A stretch of 64,000 nucleotides of DNA, taken from contig JBBPIJ010000001.1 of NCBI GenBank assembly GCA_038040395.1, positions 248,001-312,000 on the forward strand, in the 5' to 3' direction. Positions within the stretch are counted from its first letter, which is position 1. Each line of letters starts with the position of its first letter. Below the pieces are notes generated by a model. It was not told the DNA's origin. It did not search any database and worked only from the letters and a program-made list of their open reading frames with translations. The DNA comes from VAXT01 sp038040395. Lineage in GTDB: Bacteria; Actinomycetota; Thermoleophilia; Gaiellales; Gaiellaceae. This document shows positions 42,849-51,190 of the stretch, one piece after another. Position numbers and translations under genes: made by a program.

Positions 42849-43211
42849 CTACGACAAGAGGTAGTACTCGACCGCGTAGACGCCGAGCGAGATGGATGCG
42901 ATCAGCGCCAGATAGAGGGCGAGCCAGCCGAGGATCCGCCCTACCCGGGCCGTTCGCTCGCCTCCTGCGCGCCCGAGAGTGCGCTCGAGCCGCACTCTGG
43001 CCCGACGCGCGACGCGAATCGCCGCAATCGCGAGCACGGCTGCAACGGGGACCGCGACACCGGCGTGGACGAGGCGAAGGTCACGTCGGGATTCGGTGGC
43101 GAGAGCCGCCAAGGGGATCGCCGCCAGCGCGAGCAGCGCAAGGAGGACCGACAGGCCGGCCGCGCGATTCCGCGGCCGCGACCCGTTACTGCTTGACGTA
43201 GGGACGGCCAA
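42849..43211 (-). CDS. Small membrane protein, uncharacterised
   Basis: The 120-residue protein has three hydrophobic stretches, at about residues 18-36, 48-65 and 93-115, separated by an Arg-rich loop (RVARRARVRLERTLGRAGGE). I recognise no family. The TTG at 43211 overlaps the end of the permease gene by 26 bases; a later start is possible. It is probably co-transcribed with the transporter upstream and lies 12 bases ahead of the RodZ-like gene. Confidence 0.65.
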   Translation of the reverse strand: MAVPTSSSNGSRPRNRAAGLSVLLALLALAAIPLAALATESRRDLRLVHAGVAVPVAAVLAIAAIRVARRARVRLERTLGRAGGERTARVGRILGWLALYLALIASISLGVYAVEYYLLS

Positions 43212-44352
43212 CAGCGGCTGGTGGGATCGAGCGGCCGATCACTCCGGCCACAGCGATCAGGGTCAAGAGGTACGGCAGGATCGAGATCAGGTTCGACGAG
43301 ATGTCCGCCTCGCGCTGGAGCGGGATCGCGAGCGCAAACCCGAACCCGAAGAGCAGCGTCGCCACGAACGCCCAACCCGGCCGCCATTTCCCGAAGATGA
43401 CCGCTGCCAGCGCAATGTACCCGCGGCCGCCGGTCATGTTCTCGGTGAACCTGCCCGTGAATCCGATCGACAGGAACGCCCCTCCGAGCGCCGCCAGGAC
43501 CCCCGAGGTGACCACGGCTGCATAGCGCACGCGGTACACAGAGATGCCGACGGTGTCTGCGGCGCGCGGATGCTCGCCGACCGCTCGGATCCGCAGACCG
43601 ATGGGAGTCTTGAACAGGACGATGTAGGAGAGCAGCACGGTCAGGAACATGAGCCAGACGAGGAGGCTCAGGTCCGCGCCCGGCACCCAGTCGAGAAAAC
43701 CAAGCAGTTGCTCGAGACTGGGAACGCGTTTGATCTGGCCCTTCACGGTTCCGTCCGGATAGATAGAGCTGTACAGGTAGCCCGTGAGGCCGAGCGCAAG
43801 GAGGTTCACGGCGAAGCCGCTGACGATCTGGTCGGCCCGCAGGTGAATCGAGAAGACGCCGTGAATCAACGCGAGGAGTCCGCCGGACAGCATCGCCATC
43901 AGGAGGCCGACGACCCAGCTGCCGCTCCAGATCGACCCCCAGACGCCGAAGAACGCACCGACGAGCATCATCCCCTCGAGCCCGATGTTCACGACGCCTG
44001 AGCGTTCCGAGAAGATGCCCCCCATTGCCGCGTAGGCGAGCGGCGTGGCGAACCGGAGCGTCGAAGCCAGCAGCCCTCCCGTGAGCACGGCCTCGAGAGT
44101 GGTCTGGTCGACTCCCTGCGCCCACAGGCCGCCGAGGGTGCCGAGGAACGCGATCGCGATCGCAAATCCTCCGAGCCGCCGCTCCCCCTGGCTCAGCGCC
44201 GCCAGGCCGAGGGCGAGTGCGCCCAGCCCGATGACGATCGGAATCACGGTCGTGCGGATCGTGAACGGCGGCAGCGTCAGCAGGAAGGCGACGAGCCCGA
44301 GCCCGATGCCGACAGCCGAGACCGCTCTGACGTTCCTGTGCAGATCGATCAC
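43186..44352 (-). CDS. ABC transporter permease, BMP/nucleoside type (second permease)
   Basis: The 388-residue polytopic protein is a BPD_transp_2 family permease with the motif ATPLAYAAMGGIFSERSGVV, followed by NIGLEGMMLVGAF near residue 120. That is the hallmark of the NupQ/YufQ-type subunit of nucleoside importers. Ten or so membrane helices are predicted. The GTG start overlaps the preceding permease by four bases. It completes a four-gene operon with the lipoprotein and ATPase. Confidence 0.92.
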   Translation of the reverse strand: MIDLHRNVRAVSAVGIGLGLVAFLLTLPPFTIRTTVIPIVIGLGALALGLAALSQGERRLGGFAIAIAFLGTLGGLWAQGVDQTTLEAVLTGGLLASTLRFATPLAYAAMGGIFSERSGVVNIGLEGMMLVGAFFGVWGSIWSGSWVVGLLMAMLSGGLLALIHGVFSIHLRADQIVSGFAVNLLALGLTGYLYSSIYPDGTVKGQIKRVPSLEQLLGFLDWVPGADLSLLVWLMFLTVLLSYIVLFKTPIGLRIRAVGEHPRAADTVGISVYRVRYAAVVTSGVLAALGGAFLSIGFTGRFTENMTGGRGYIALAAVIFGKWRPGWAFVATLLFGFGFALAIPLQREADISSNLISILPYLLTLIAVAGVIGRSIPPAAVGRPYVKQ

Positions 44353-45548
44353 AGTGGGGCAGGCTCCTCGGCCGTGGACCGACCCAATCGGAGATAGCGC
44401 CGGCTGCGCCAGATGTAGACGATGAGGAGCTCCGCCCCGACGAAGAAGATGACGAGCGCCTGGATCATCGTCGCGAGGTCCGTCGCGAGCGCCGGCTCGA
44501 AGACCTCGGGGTTGAGGTTGCGTGACGACGTTCCCGTGCTCAGCGCGGCGAACAGGAGGCCGGCGAAGAAGATCCCGACCGCCTTGTTGCGGCCGAGCAG
44601 CGCGACGGCGATGGCCGTGAACGCCACGAAGTTCGTATCGAAGTCACTCTGGTCGACCGCCTGCTTGACCCCGAGCAGGTCGACCGTGCCGGCGAGTCCG
44701 GCGAACGCCCCGGAGATGGCGAGCGCGAGGAAGTAGTTCTTCCGCACACCGATGCCGCTGTACCGCGCCGCCTCGGCGTTGAAGCCGACCGCGCGCACCT
44801 CGTAGCCGAGCGTCGTGCGGTTGAGGATGATGAAGTAGACGACGAGCGCGGCGAGGGCGATCAGGAACCCGGCGTGCAGGTACGGCGACCAGATGATCCA
44901 GAGCGTCGAGGAGTCGAAGATGATCGCGGAACGGGGCAGCGAGGGCGCCGCGCCCTGCAACGGCCCGTTGAGCTCGAATAACCACTTGCCCCCGTAGATC
45001 GCGATCCAGTTGAGCATGATCGTCGTGATCACCTCGTGGGCCCCGACCGTCGCGCGAAGGAAGCCGGCGATGCCGCCCCAGAGCGCTCCCCCGACGATGC
45101 CCGCCACGATGCACAGGCCGACGTGCAGGGGACGGCTGAGGCCCTCCAGATGCGTCCCGACGAGTAGGGCGAAGATGAACCCGACCCAGTACTGGCCCTG
45201 CCCTCCGATGTTGAAGAGGCCGCACCGGAACGCGAACGCCACTGCGAGAGCGGCGAGAATCAGCGGCGTCGCAGAGCGGAGCGTCTGTTCGAGGTCGCGG
45301 GCAGACTCTCGCGTTTCCTGTCCCGTCAACCATTGGTACGGCCAGTTGAAGCCTGCTCCCTCGAATATCGCCCGATACGCCGTGATCGGGTTGTGGCCGG
45401 TGAGCAGGACGACGAGCCCTCCGATCAGGAAAGCGAGGAACGTGGCCGCGAGCGGTATGAGTACGCCGCCAGCGCGCTCCTGGATGCCGGCCCTCAGGGA
45501 ATAGGCCTCTTGGGTCTCCGGCGCCGGCGCCGGCGGCGTGACGCTCAC
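44349..45548 (-). CDS. ABC transporter permease, BMP/nucleoside type (first permease)
   Basis: The 399-residue permease has a conserved core ATPLILAALAVAFAFRCGLF and NIGGQGQYWVG near residue 115, typical of the NupP/YufP subunit that pairs with the NupQ-type protein. A longer periplasmic loop lies between the first two helices, at about residues 50-85. GTG start, overlapping the ATPase gene by four bases. Confidence 0.92.
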   Translation of the reverse strand: MSVTPPAPAPETQEAYSLRAGIQERAGGVLIPLAATFLAFLIGGLVVLLTGHNPITAYRAIFEGAGFNWPYQWLTGQETRESARDLEQTLRSATPLILAALAVAFAFRCGLFNIGGQGQYWVGFIFALLVGTHLEGLSRPLHVGLCIVAGIVGGALWGGIAGFLRATVGAHEVITTIMLNWIAIYGGKWLFELNGPLQGAAPSLPRSAIIFDSSTLWIIWSPYLHAGFLIALAALVVYFIILNRTTLGYEVRAVGFNAEAARYSGIGVRKNYFLALAISGAFAGLAGTVDLLGVKQAVDQSDFDTNFVAFTAIAVALLGRNKAVGIFFAGLLFAALSTGTSSRNLNPEVFEPALATDLATMIQALVIFFVGAELLIVYIWRSRRYLRLGRSTAEEPAPL

Positions 45549-47074
45549 GCAACCGCCTCTCGCCTACCACCGGTCATGGCGAGGCCCAGCTCTTCCTCCG
45601 TGACGTCGGGCCCGTATTCGCCGACGATCCGGCCGCCGAACATGACGAGGATGCGGTCAGAGAGCGACATGATCTCTTCGAGCTCGAGAGAGACGAGGAG
45701 GACGGCGCGGCCCTCGTCCCGCTCTGCGATGAGGCGGTTGTGGACGAACTCGATGGCGCCGACGTCGAGCCCTCTCGTCGGTTGTCCGGCCACGAGCACC
45801 CGTGGGTCGCGCTCCACCTCGCGGGCGATGACGATCTTCTGCTGGTTGCCACCGGACAGGGACGAGGCGAGCGTCGTCGGCGTCCCGCCCCGCACGTCGA
45901 ACTCCTTCAGCAGCCTGCGGGCAAGTGCGATCAGACGGCTCGGTCGCAGCCAGCCGAACCGTGAGTTGGGCTCGTTCCGGTACTCGTGGAGCCCGATGTT
46001 CTCGGCCAGCGTGAAGTCGAGGACGAGCCCGCGCCGCTGCCGGTCCTCCGGGATGTGGCCGATCCCCTCGTCGAATCGCTCGCGGGTCGAGTCGCGCGTG
46101 ATGTCCTCGCCGGCGATTCGGATGACGCCGCTCTGAGCCCTGGTCAACCCAGTGAGGGCGTCGATCAGCTCGCTTTGACCGTTCCCATCGACGCCCGCGA
46201 TGCCGACGATCTCACCCGCGCGCACCTCGAAGGAGACATTCCGGACTGCCGGCAGGCCGCGCTGGTCGAGCACGTCCAGGCCCTTGACCTGAAGCAGCGG
46301 CTCGCCGGGCTCGGCCGGCTTCTTGTCCACGCGGAGGAACACCTCTCGTCCGACCATGAGCTTGGCCAGCTGCTCCTGGGTGGCACCCTGGCGCGGAAGC
46401 GTCTCGATCTTCCTGCCTCGCCGGAGAACGGTCACCCGGTCGGCGATCTCGAGCACCTCGTGCAGCTTGTGGCTGATGAAGATGACGGACATGCCCTCCT
46501 CGGTGAGCGTGCGCAGGATCCCGAAGAGCTCCAGAGCCTCCTGCGGCGTGAGTACTGCCGTCGGCTCGTCCAGAATCAGAATCTCGGCGCCCCGGTAGAG
46601 GGCCTTCAGGATCTCGACCCGCTGCTGCTGGCCGACGCTGATGTCCTCTACGCGGGCGTGCGGGTCGATGGCGAACTTGAACGTCTCGGCGATCCGCTTG
46701 ACGCGCTCCTCCGCGGCGGCCTCGTCGAGCAGCACCTTCTCGCGGGTCGGCTCGACCCCGAGCACGATGTTCTCCGCGACCGTCATCACCGGGATGAGCA
46801 TGAAGTGCTGGTGGACCATGCCGATTCCAAGGTCGATCGCCTCGCGCGGCGACGTCATCGCAACCGGCTTCCCCTTGATCCGAATCTCGCCCTCGTCCGG
46901 CTGGTAGAGACCGTAGAGGACGTTCATCAGCGTCGACTTGCCGGCGCCGTTCTCGCCGAGCAGGGCGTGCACTTCACCGAGCTGTAGGTCGAAGTCCACG
47001 CCGTCGGTTGCGACCACGCCGGGGAACCGCTTCGTGATGCCCTTCAGCTCCAGAAGAGGCGCTTCTTCGGTCAT
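45545..47074 (-). CDS. ABC transporter ATP-binding protein, nucleoside/sugar type (two ATPase domains)
   Basis: The 509-residue protein has two ABC domains in tandem. The first is complete, with Walker A GENGAGKST, signature DISVGQQQRVEIL and Walker B ILILDEPTAVL. The second has a degenerate P-loop (GVDGNGQSE) and signature SLSGGNQQKIVIAREV. This asymmetry is normal for the carbohydrate/nucleoside (CUT2, NupO/YufO) class. It energises the two permeases encoded next. ATG start, 11 bases after a strong hairpin that separates it from the lipoprotein gene. Confidence 0.94.
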   Translation of the reverse strand: MTEEAPLLELKGITKRFPGVVATDGVDFDLQLGEVHALLGENGAGKSTLMNVLYGLYQPDEGEIRIKGKPVAMTSPREAIDLGIGMVHQHFMLIPVMTVAENIVLGVEPTREKVLLDEAAAEERVKRIAETFKFAIDPHARVEDISVGQQQRVEILKALYRGAEILILDEPTAVLTPQEALELFGILRTLTEEGMSVIFISHKLHEVLEIADRVTVLRRGRKIETLPRQGATQEQLAKLMVGREVFLRVDKKPAEPGEPLLQVKGLDVLDQRGLPAVRNVSFEVRAGEIVGIAGVDGNGQSELIDALTGLTRAQSGVIRIAGEDITRDSTRERFDEGIGHIPEDRQRRGLVLDFTLAENIGLHEYRNEPNSRFGWLRPSRLIALARRLLKEFDVRGGTPTTLASSLSGGNQQKIVIAREVERDPRVLVAGQPTRGLDVGAIEFVHNRLIAERDEGRAVLLVSLELEEIMSLSDRILVMFGGRIVGEYGPDVTEEELGLAMTGGRREAVA

Positions 47075-47084
47075 GCGGTGCCAT

Positions 47085-47119
47085 CGTACGGGGGCGGACG
47101 GTCTGCCCGCCCCCGTACG
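47085..47119 (-). terminator. Intercistronic hairpin between lipoprotein and ATPase genes
   Basis: CGTACGGGGGCGG (47085-47097) and CCGCCCCCGTACG (47107-47119) are perfect 13-base complements with a nine-base loop. It lies 10 bases after the lipoprotein stop and 11 bases before the ATPase start, with no U-tract. It may stabilise the lipoprotein mRNA or attenuate the rest of the operon, giving excess binding protein, a common pattern for ABC importers. Confidence 0.75.
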
Positions 47120-47128
47120 GTCACCTTC

Positions 47129-48172
47129 CTACTTGAGCGAGGACGGCGGGTCGATCGAGCCATCCTTCAGGCCCGCCTCGGCCTTGGCCACAGCGTCCGT
47201 CACGCTCTGCGGCACGGGCGTTTGGAAGTCCGTCAGCAGCTTCGCGTCGGGCAGTTGCTCGACGCCGTAGACCGCGTTCATCCCGCCCTTGAAATCGCCG
47301 TCGACGAACGTCTTGATCACGCCGAAGACTGACTCCGTGAGGGGCTTGAGCGCGCTCACGAGCACGCAGTCGCCCTGGGCCGACTGGTCGGCGTCGACGC
47401 CGATCGCCGTCACGTTCTTCTCGCAGCCAGCGTCCATCGCGCCGAGGCCGCAGTCGCCCGCGACCTGGAACACCACGTCGGAGCCCTGTGAGATCTGGTC
47501 GAGCGCGATCTCCTTGCACTTCGCCGCGTCGTTGAAGTCGTTGGAGTACGCGTTCAGGAGCTTGACGCTCGGCTTCGTCGCCTTCACCGCCGCCTGGTAG
47601 CCGGCGATCCAGTTGTCGACCGGTGGGATCTTGATGCCGCCGACCGTGGATACGGTGCCGGTCTTCGTCGTCAGCGCGGCGACGACACCCGCGAGGTATC
47701 CCGACTCCTCGGACGGATACTGCATGCCGAGGGCGTTAGCGACGGCACACGTCTTTGCCTCTACGCATGACTCGTCGCCCGGCTCGCCGTAGAAGTGGTC
47801 GACCCCCGCGAACGACACGTCGGGGTTCGCCGTCGCAACCTTGATCGTCGACGGTGCGAGCAGGAACCCGACGGCGATCACGAAATCGTTCCCATCGTCG
47901 ACTGCCGCCTGCAGGTTCGGCTCGTAGTCGTCCGCCGAGTTCGACACGTAAACCCGCTTCTCGATGTCGAGATCCGTCTCGGCCTTGTCGAGGCCCTTGA
48001 TCGAGAACTCGTTGAAGCCGCGGTCGTCGACTCCGCCGGTATCGCTGACGAGCGCGACCTTCATCTTGTCGCTGCCGCCGCCTCCGCCGTCGCCGCCGCA
48101 TGCCGCAGCGCCGAAGACAAGGAGCAGCGTCGTGGCTCCAAGGACCAGCCACGTCCACCGCGTTCGTATCAC
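47129..48172 (-). CDS. BMP-family substrate-binding lipoprotein (probable nucleoside binding)
   Basis: The 347-residue protein starts with a basic, hydrophobic signal and a lipobox-like GAAACGG (Cys about residue 25) followed by a Gly-rich linker. The mature part has the Bmp/PnrA features: VALVSDTGGVDDRGFNEFSI, ADDYEPNLQAA, GYLAGVVAAL, and FQVAGDCGLGAMDA with the typical substrate-site segment. BMP proteins of this type bind purine nucleosides. GTG start after GAGGAGGGTG. First gene of the importer operon. Confidence 0.93.
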   Translation of the reverse strand: MIRTRWTWLVLGATTLLLVFGAAACGGDGGGGGSDKMKVALVSDTGGVDDRGFNEFSIKGLDKAETDLDIEKRVYVSNSADDYEPNLQAAVDDGNDFVIAVGFLLAPSTIKVATANPDVSFAGVDHFYGEPGDESCVEAKTCAVANALGMQYPSEESGYLAGVVAALTTKTGTVSTVGGIKIPPVDNWIAGYQAAVKATKPSVKLLNAYSNDFNDAAKCKEIALDQISQGSDVVFQVAGDCGLGAMDAGCEKNVTAIGVDADQSAQGDCVLVSALKPLTESVFGVIKTFVDGDFKGGMNAVYGVEQLPDAKLLTDFQTPVPQSVTDAVAKAEAGLKDGSIDPPSSLK

Positions 48173-48233
48173 AGCACCCTCCTCTGACCCGTTCGTGTGT
48201 TCAGGAGAGCGATGCTAAACGAGTGAGAACGCG

Positions 48234-50402
48234 TTAGCTCAAAACACGGTCGAGCTGTGCTTCCTCGATCAGCACGCGGCGCGGCTTCGAGCCCTCGTAG
48301 CCGGAGATGATCCCGCGCCGCTCCATCATGTCGATCAGCCGTCCCGCGCGGGTGTAGCCCACGCGGAGGCGCCGCTGGAGAAGCGACGTGGACGCCGTCT
48401 GCGCCTGGACAACGACCTCGATCGCGCGGCCGAGGAGCGGATCCTGGTCCGGGTCGAACTCGTCGTCGCCGGCATCGGCTTCACCCGGCGGGGGCTCGGG
48501 TGCCTCGAGGAGAGACGTGTCGAGCTCCTGCTCTCGCTGCCCGCGACACTGCTCGACGATGAGCGCGATCTCCTCTTCGCCCACGTAGGCGCCCTGGACG
48601 CGCTGCATGCGCGATGTGCCGAGCGGCTTGAAGAGCATGTCGCCCTGACCGAGCAGGCTCTCAGCCCCGCCCTGGTCGATGATCACGCGGGAGTCTGTCT
48701 GGCTGGAGACGGCGAACGCGATCCGCGACGGGACGTTCGCCTTGATCATCCCGGTGATCACGTCGACCGAGGGACGCTGGGTGGCGAGCACGAGGTGGAT
48801 GCCGACGGCGCGGGACTTCTGCGCGAGGCGGATGATCGCGTCCTCGACCGCCTGCGGCGAGATCATCATCAGGTCGGCGAGCTCGTCGATGACGACGAGC
48901 AGGTATGGGAGCTGCGGCTCGCCGCGCTCGCGGAAGGCGCGATTCGCTTCGGGGAGGTTCCTGGCCCGCACCTTGCTCAGTCGCTCGTACCGACTCTCCA
49001 TCTCGCCGATCACGTTGGCGAGCACGGCGGTTGCCTCTTTCGGGCTGGAGACGACCGGCGCGAGCAGGTGCGGGATCGACTCGTAGTGGCTGAGCTCGAT
49101 GCGCTTCGGGTCGATGAGGATCATCCGCACGTCGTCGGGGGTCGCCCGGAGCAGCACCGAGGTGAGGATCGTGTTGATGCAGCCCGACTTCCCGGAGCCC
49201 GTCGTGCCGGCGATGAGCATGTGTGGCATGCGCGCGAGGTCGGTCCAGACGGCGGTGCCGGAGATGTCCTTGCCGAGCCAGACCGCGAGCGGGCTCGCCG
49301 TCTGCGGCAGGTCGTCGTAGATGTCGCCGAGCGTGACGAGGTTCGGCGTGAGGTTCGGCACCTCGACGCCCACGGCTTGCTTACCGGGGATCGGGGCGAG
49401 GATCCGGATCTCGGTGGTCGCGAGCGCGTAGGAGAGGTCGTCCTTGAGCGCAGCGACCTTCGACATCTTCGTCCCTGGCGCGAGCTGGAGCTCGTAGCGT
49501 GTGACGCGCGGGCCCGTGATCTCACCGACGACCGAGGCCTGCACGCCGAAGTCTGCGAGGGCCTGGGTGAGCGCGTGGGCGACGTGCCCGTTCGACTCGG
49601 CGGTCGGCTTGCCGCTGGTTCCGGATTGGCGCAGCAGGCTCCGGTCGGGCAGCTTGTAGTCCTGCACGGCAGGCGACGCGTTAAAAAGGCTCTCCTGGTC
49701 CGGTGTCTCCTCCGTGTTCGGCTCGGGGAACGGGATCAGTGGCGCGGGCTCGGCCATGCCCACGACGTCCGGGAACGCCGAGGCGGCATCCAGGAGCGGG
49801 ACCGGGGCCACGTTTGCGGTCGAGATCAGCTCGGGCAGGTCGTGGACCGTCTCGCGCGGTGGGCGGTCGAGCGAGCGCCGCGCAGCGGTCGCGCCGCGGC
49901 GGAGGAGCGCTCCAGCGGAGGCGCCGGAGAGAAGGAGCGTGCCGGCGAGCAAGCCCAGGATCCCGAGGATCGCGACCCCGGTCCGCCCCAGCGCAAGGCC
50001 GAGGGCATCGCCGAGCGCGCTCCCGAGAGAGCCGCCCTGGTTTCCCAGCGTGAGCATGAGCCCGACAGCGAGCACGCCGAGGCCGGTGCGGAAGGGGCGC
50101 ACGTCCACGAGGTCGCTTCGGCCGACCATCAGGGCGCCGACGACGACCAGCGCGAACGGCAATCCGTAGGCCGCGCCGCCGACGAGCGCTCTCAGCCCGT
50201 CCGCGATCCAGAGGCCGACGTAACCGCCGTTCCAGCCGGCCCAGAGCACCGAGCCGAGAAAGACGCCGAACGCGAGCAGGACGAGCCCGGTCAGCTCGGG
50301 ATGGTGGTGCCCGCGAGTGGCCTTCCTCTTCGTGCGCTTGGTCTTCCGCACGCGCGAGGGCGTGCGAGGCCTGAGCACGCGCTTCGTGCGTCGCCGCGCC
50401 AT
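48234..50402 (-). CDS. ftsK: DNA translocase FtsK/SpoIIIE
   Basis: FtsK pumps DNA through the closing septum to finish chromosome segregation. The 722-residue protein (ATG 50402; a GTG at 50420 is possible) has a basic start, four membrane helices (about 40-175), an acid/Pro linker, the alpha-beta motor with Walker A GTTGSGKS and Walker B LVVIDELADLMM, and the gamma DNA-reading domain at the C-terminus (LLQRRLRVGYTRAGRLID). Shorter than E. coli FtsK, as is usual in actinobacteria. Confidence 0.95.
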   Translation of the reverse strand: MARRRTKRVLRPRTPSRVRKTKRTKRKATRGHHHPELTGLVLLAFGVFLGSVLWAGWNGGYVGLWIADGLRALVGGAAYGLPFALVVVGALMVGRSDLVDVRPFRTGLGVLAVGLMLTLGNQGGSLGSALGDALGLALGRTGVAILGILGLLAGTLLLSGASAGALLRRGATAARRSLDRPPRETVHDLPELISTANVAPVPLLDAASAFPDVVGMAEPAPLIPFPEPNTEETPDQESLFNASPAVQDYKLPDRSLLRQSGTSGKPTAESNGHVAHALTQALADFGVQASVVGEITGPRVTRYELQLAPGTKMSKVAALKDDLSYALATTEIRILAPIPGKQAVGVEVPNLTPNLVTLGDIYDDLPQTASPLAVWLGKDISGTAVWTDLARMPHMLIAGTTGSGKSGCINTILTSVLLRATPDDVRMILIDPKRIELSHYESIPHLLAPVVSSPKEATAVLANVIGEMESRYERLSKVRARNLPEANRAFRERGEPQLPYLLVVIDELADLMMISPQAVEDAIIRLAQKSRAVGIHLVLATQRPSVDVITGMIKANVPSRIAFAVSSQTDSRVIIDQGGAESLLGQGDMLFKPLGTSRMQRVQGAYVGEEEIALIVEQCRGQREQELDTSLLEAPEPPPGEADAGDDEFDPDQDPLLGRAIEVVVQAQTASTSLLQRRLRVGYTRAGRLIDMMERRGIISGYEGSKPRRVLIEEAQLDRVLS

Positions 50403-50464
50403 GGCCGCGAGATTCGACACCCCATCCCGAAGCCCTTTACGACAAGTCAGGGGGGATCCTGCTT

Positions 50465-50635
50465 GTGGCTTGGCTCATCGGATCCACCGTCATCCTGGCC
50501 ATCGGCATACGAGGACAACCAAAGCAGTCCGGTGAACTGCGCACCTGTCCTCGTTGCGGTCGCGAGGTGGCTTTCGGGTCGCCTACCTGCTTTGGATGTG
50601 GCTACAACCTCGTGATGTCTCGTCCGCCGAGCTGA
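50465..50635 (+). CDS. Short membrane-anchored zinc-ribbon protein (56 residues)
   Basis: This short ORF begins at a GTG seven bases after a GGGGGG stretch. It encodes a hydrophobic N-terminal helix (VAWLIGSTVILAIGI) followed by a zinc ribbon with CPRCG and CFGCG, 13 residues apart at their first Cys. The stop abuts the next minus-strand gene. The Cys4 pattern plus anchor makes a chance frame unlikely, but I recognise no family. It fits between two minus-strand genes without long overlap. Confidence 0.6.
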   Translation: MAWLIGSTVILAIGIRGQPKQSGELRTCPRCGREVAFGSPTCFGCGYNLVMSRPPS

Positions 50636-51190
50636 TCAGGCGGCGAGGGCCTTGAGGTCTTCGAGCGCGCCGTTCAGGAGATTCTCGCGCAGGTCGAACA
50701 GGCCCGCCCAGAGCGACGAACGGTCCGGCACCGAGCGCATTCGCGCCGCGGCTTCGAGGCCTTCGAGAGCCCGGACGAGGACCGCGAGCTCCAGGTATGC
50801 CTGGGCCACCCTCACCGGCGAGGCGCGGACTCCGGCCCGACTGAGAACCGGCTGCCACTCGACGAGCTCGGCCCGCCCGGGCTCGCCGTACCACGAGCGC
50901 CCTTCTGCCTGATCGGCCTCGAGCTCGAGCAGGTAGCGCCCGAGCGGTCCCTCGAGGCCGGCAAGAGCTGTCTCGGCTCGCTCCGCCGCTCGAGCCAGAG
51001 CCGCTTCACGGCCGCCGGGAGTCGAAGGCGTGGCCTCTCCTCTCGCCCAGCGCTCGAGCAGCCTGCAAAACGCCAGCGCCGAGACCTGGCACGCGCGGAG
51101 CTGCGCAACGAGCCGCTGCGCCGTCGCTCCTTCGCGCGCGTAGTCGACCAAAAGGTCTGGCCAGCCCGGTTCTGCTCGAAGAGTGCTCAC
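50636..51190 (-). CDS. Uncharacterised protein
   Basis: I do not recognise this 184-residue soluble, all-helical, Ala/Leu/Arg-rich protein. Features are GWPDLLVDYAREG, a WARGEATPSTPGGREAALAR loop, and AELVEWQPVLSRAG near residue 115. No metal or nucleotide motifs are seen. GTG start overlapping the RNase J stop by four bases, so it is translated with RNase J and may relate to RNA metabolism, which is inference from position only. Confidence 0.7.
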   Translation of the reverse strand: MSTLRAEPGWPDLLVDYAREGATAQRLVAQLRACQVSALAFCRLLERWARGEATPSTPGGREAALARAAERAETALAGLEGPLGRYLLELEADQAEGRSWYGEPGRAELVEWQPVLSRAGVRASPVRVAQAYLELAVLVRALEGLEAAARMRSVPDRSSLWAGLFDLRENLLNGALEDLKALAA

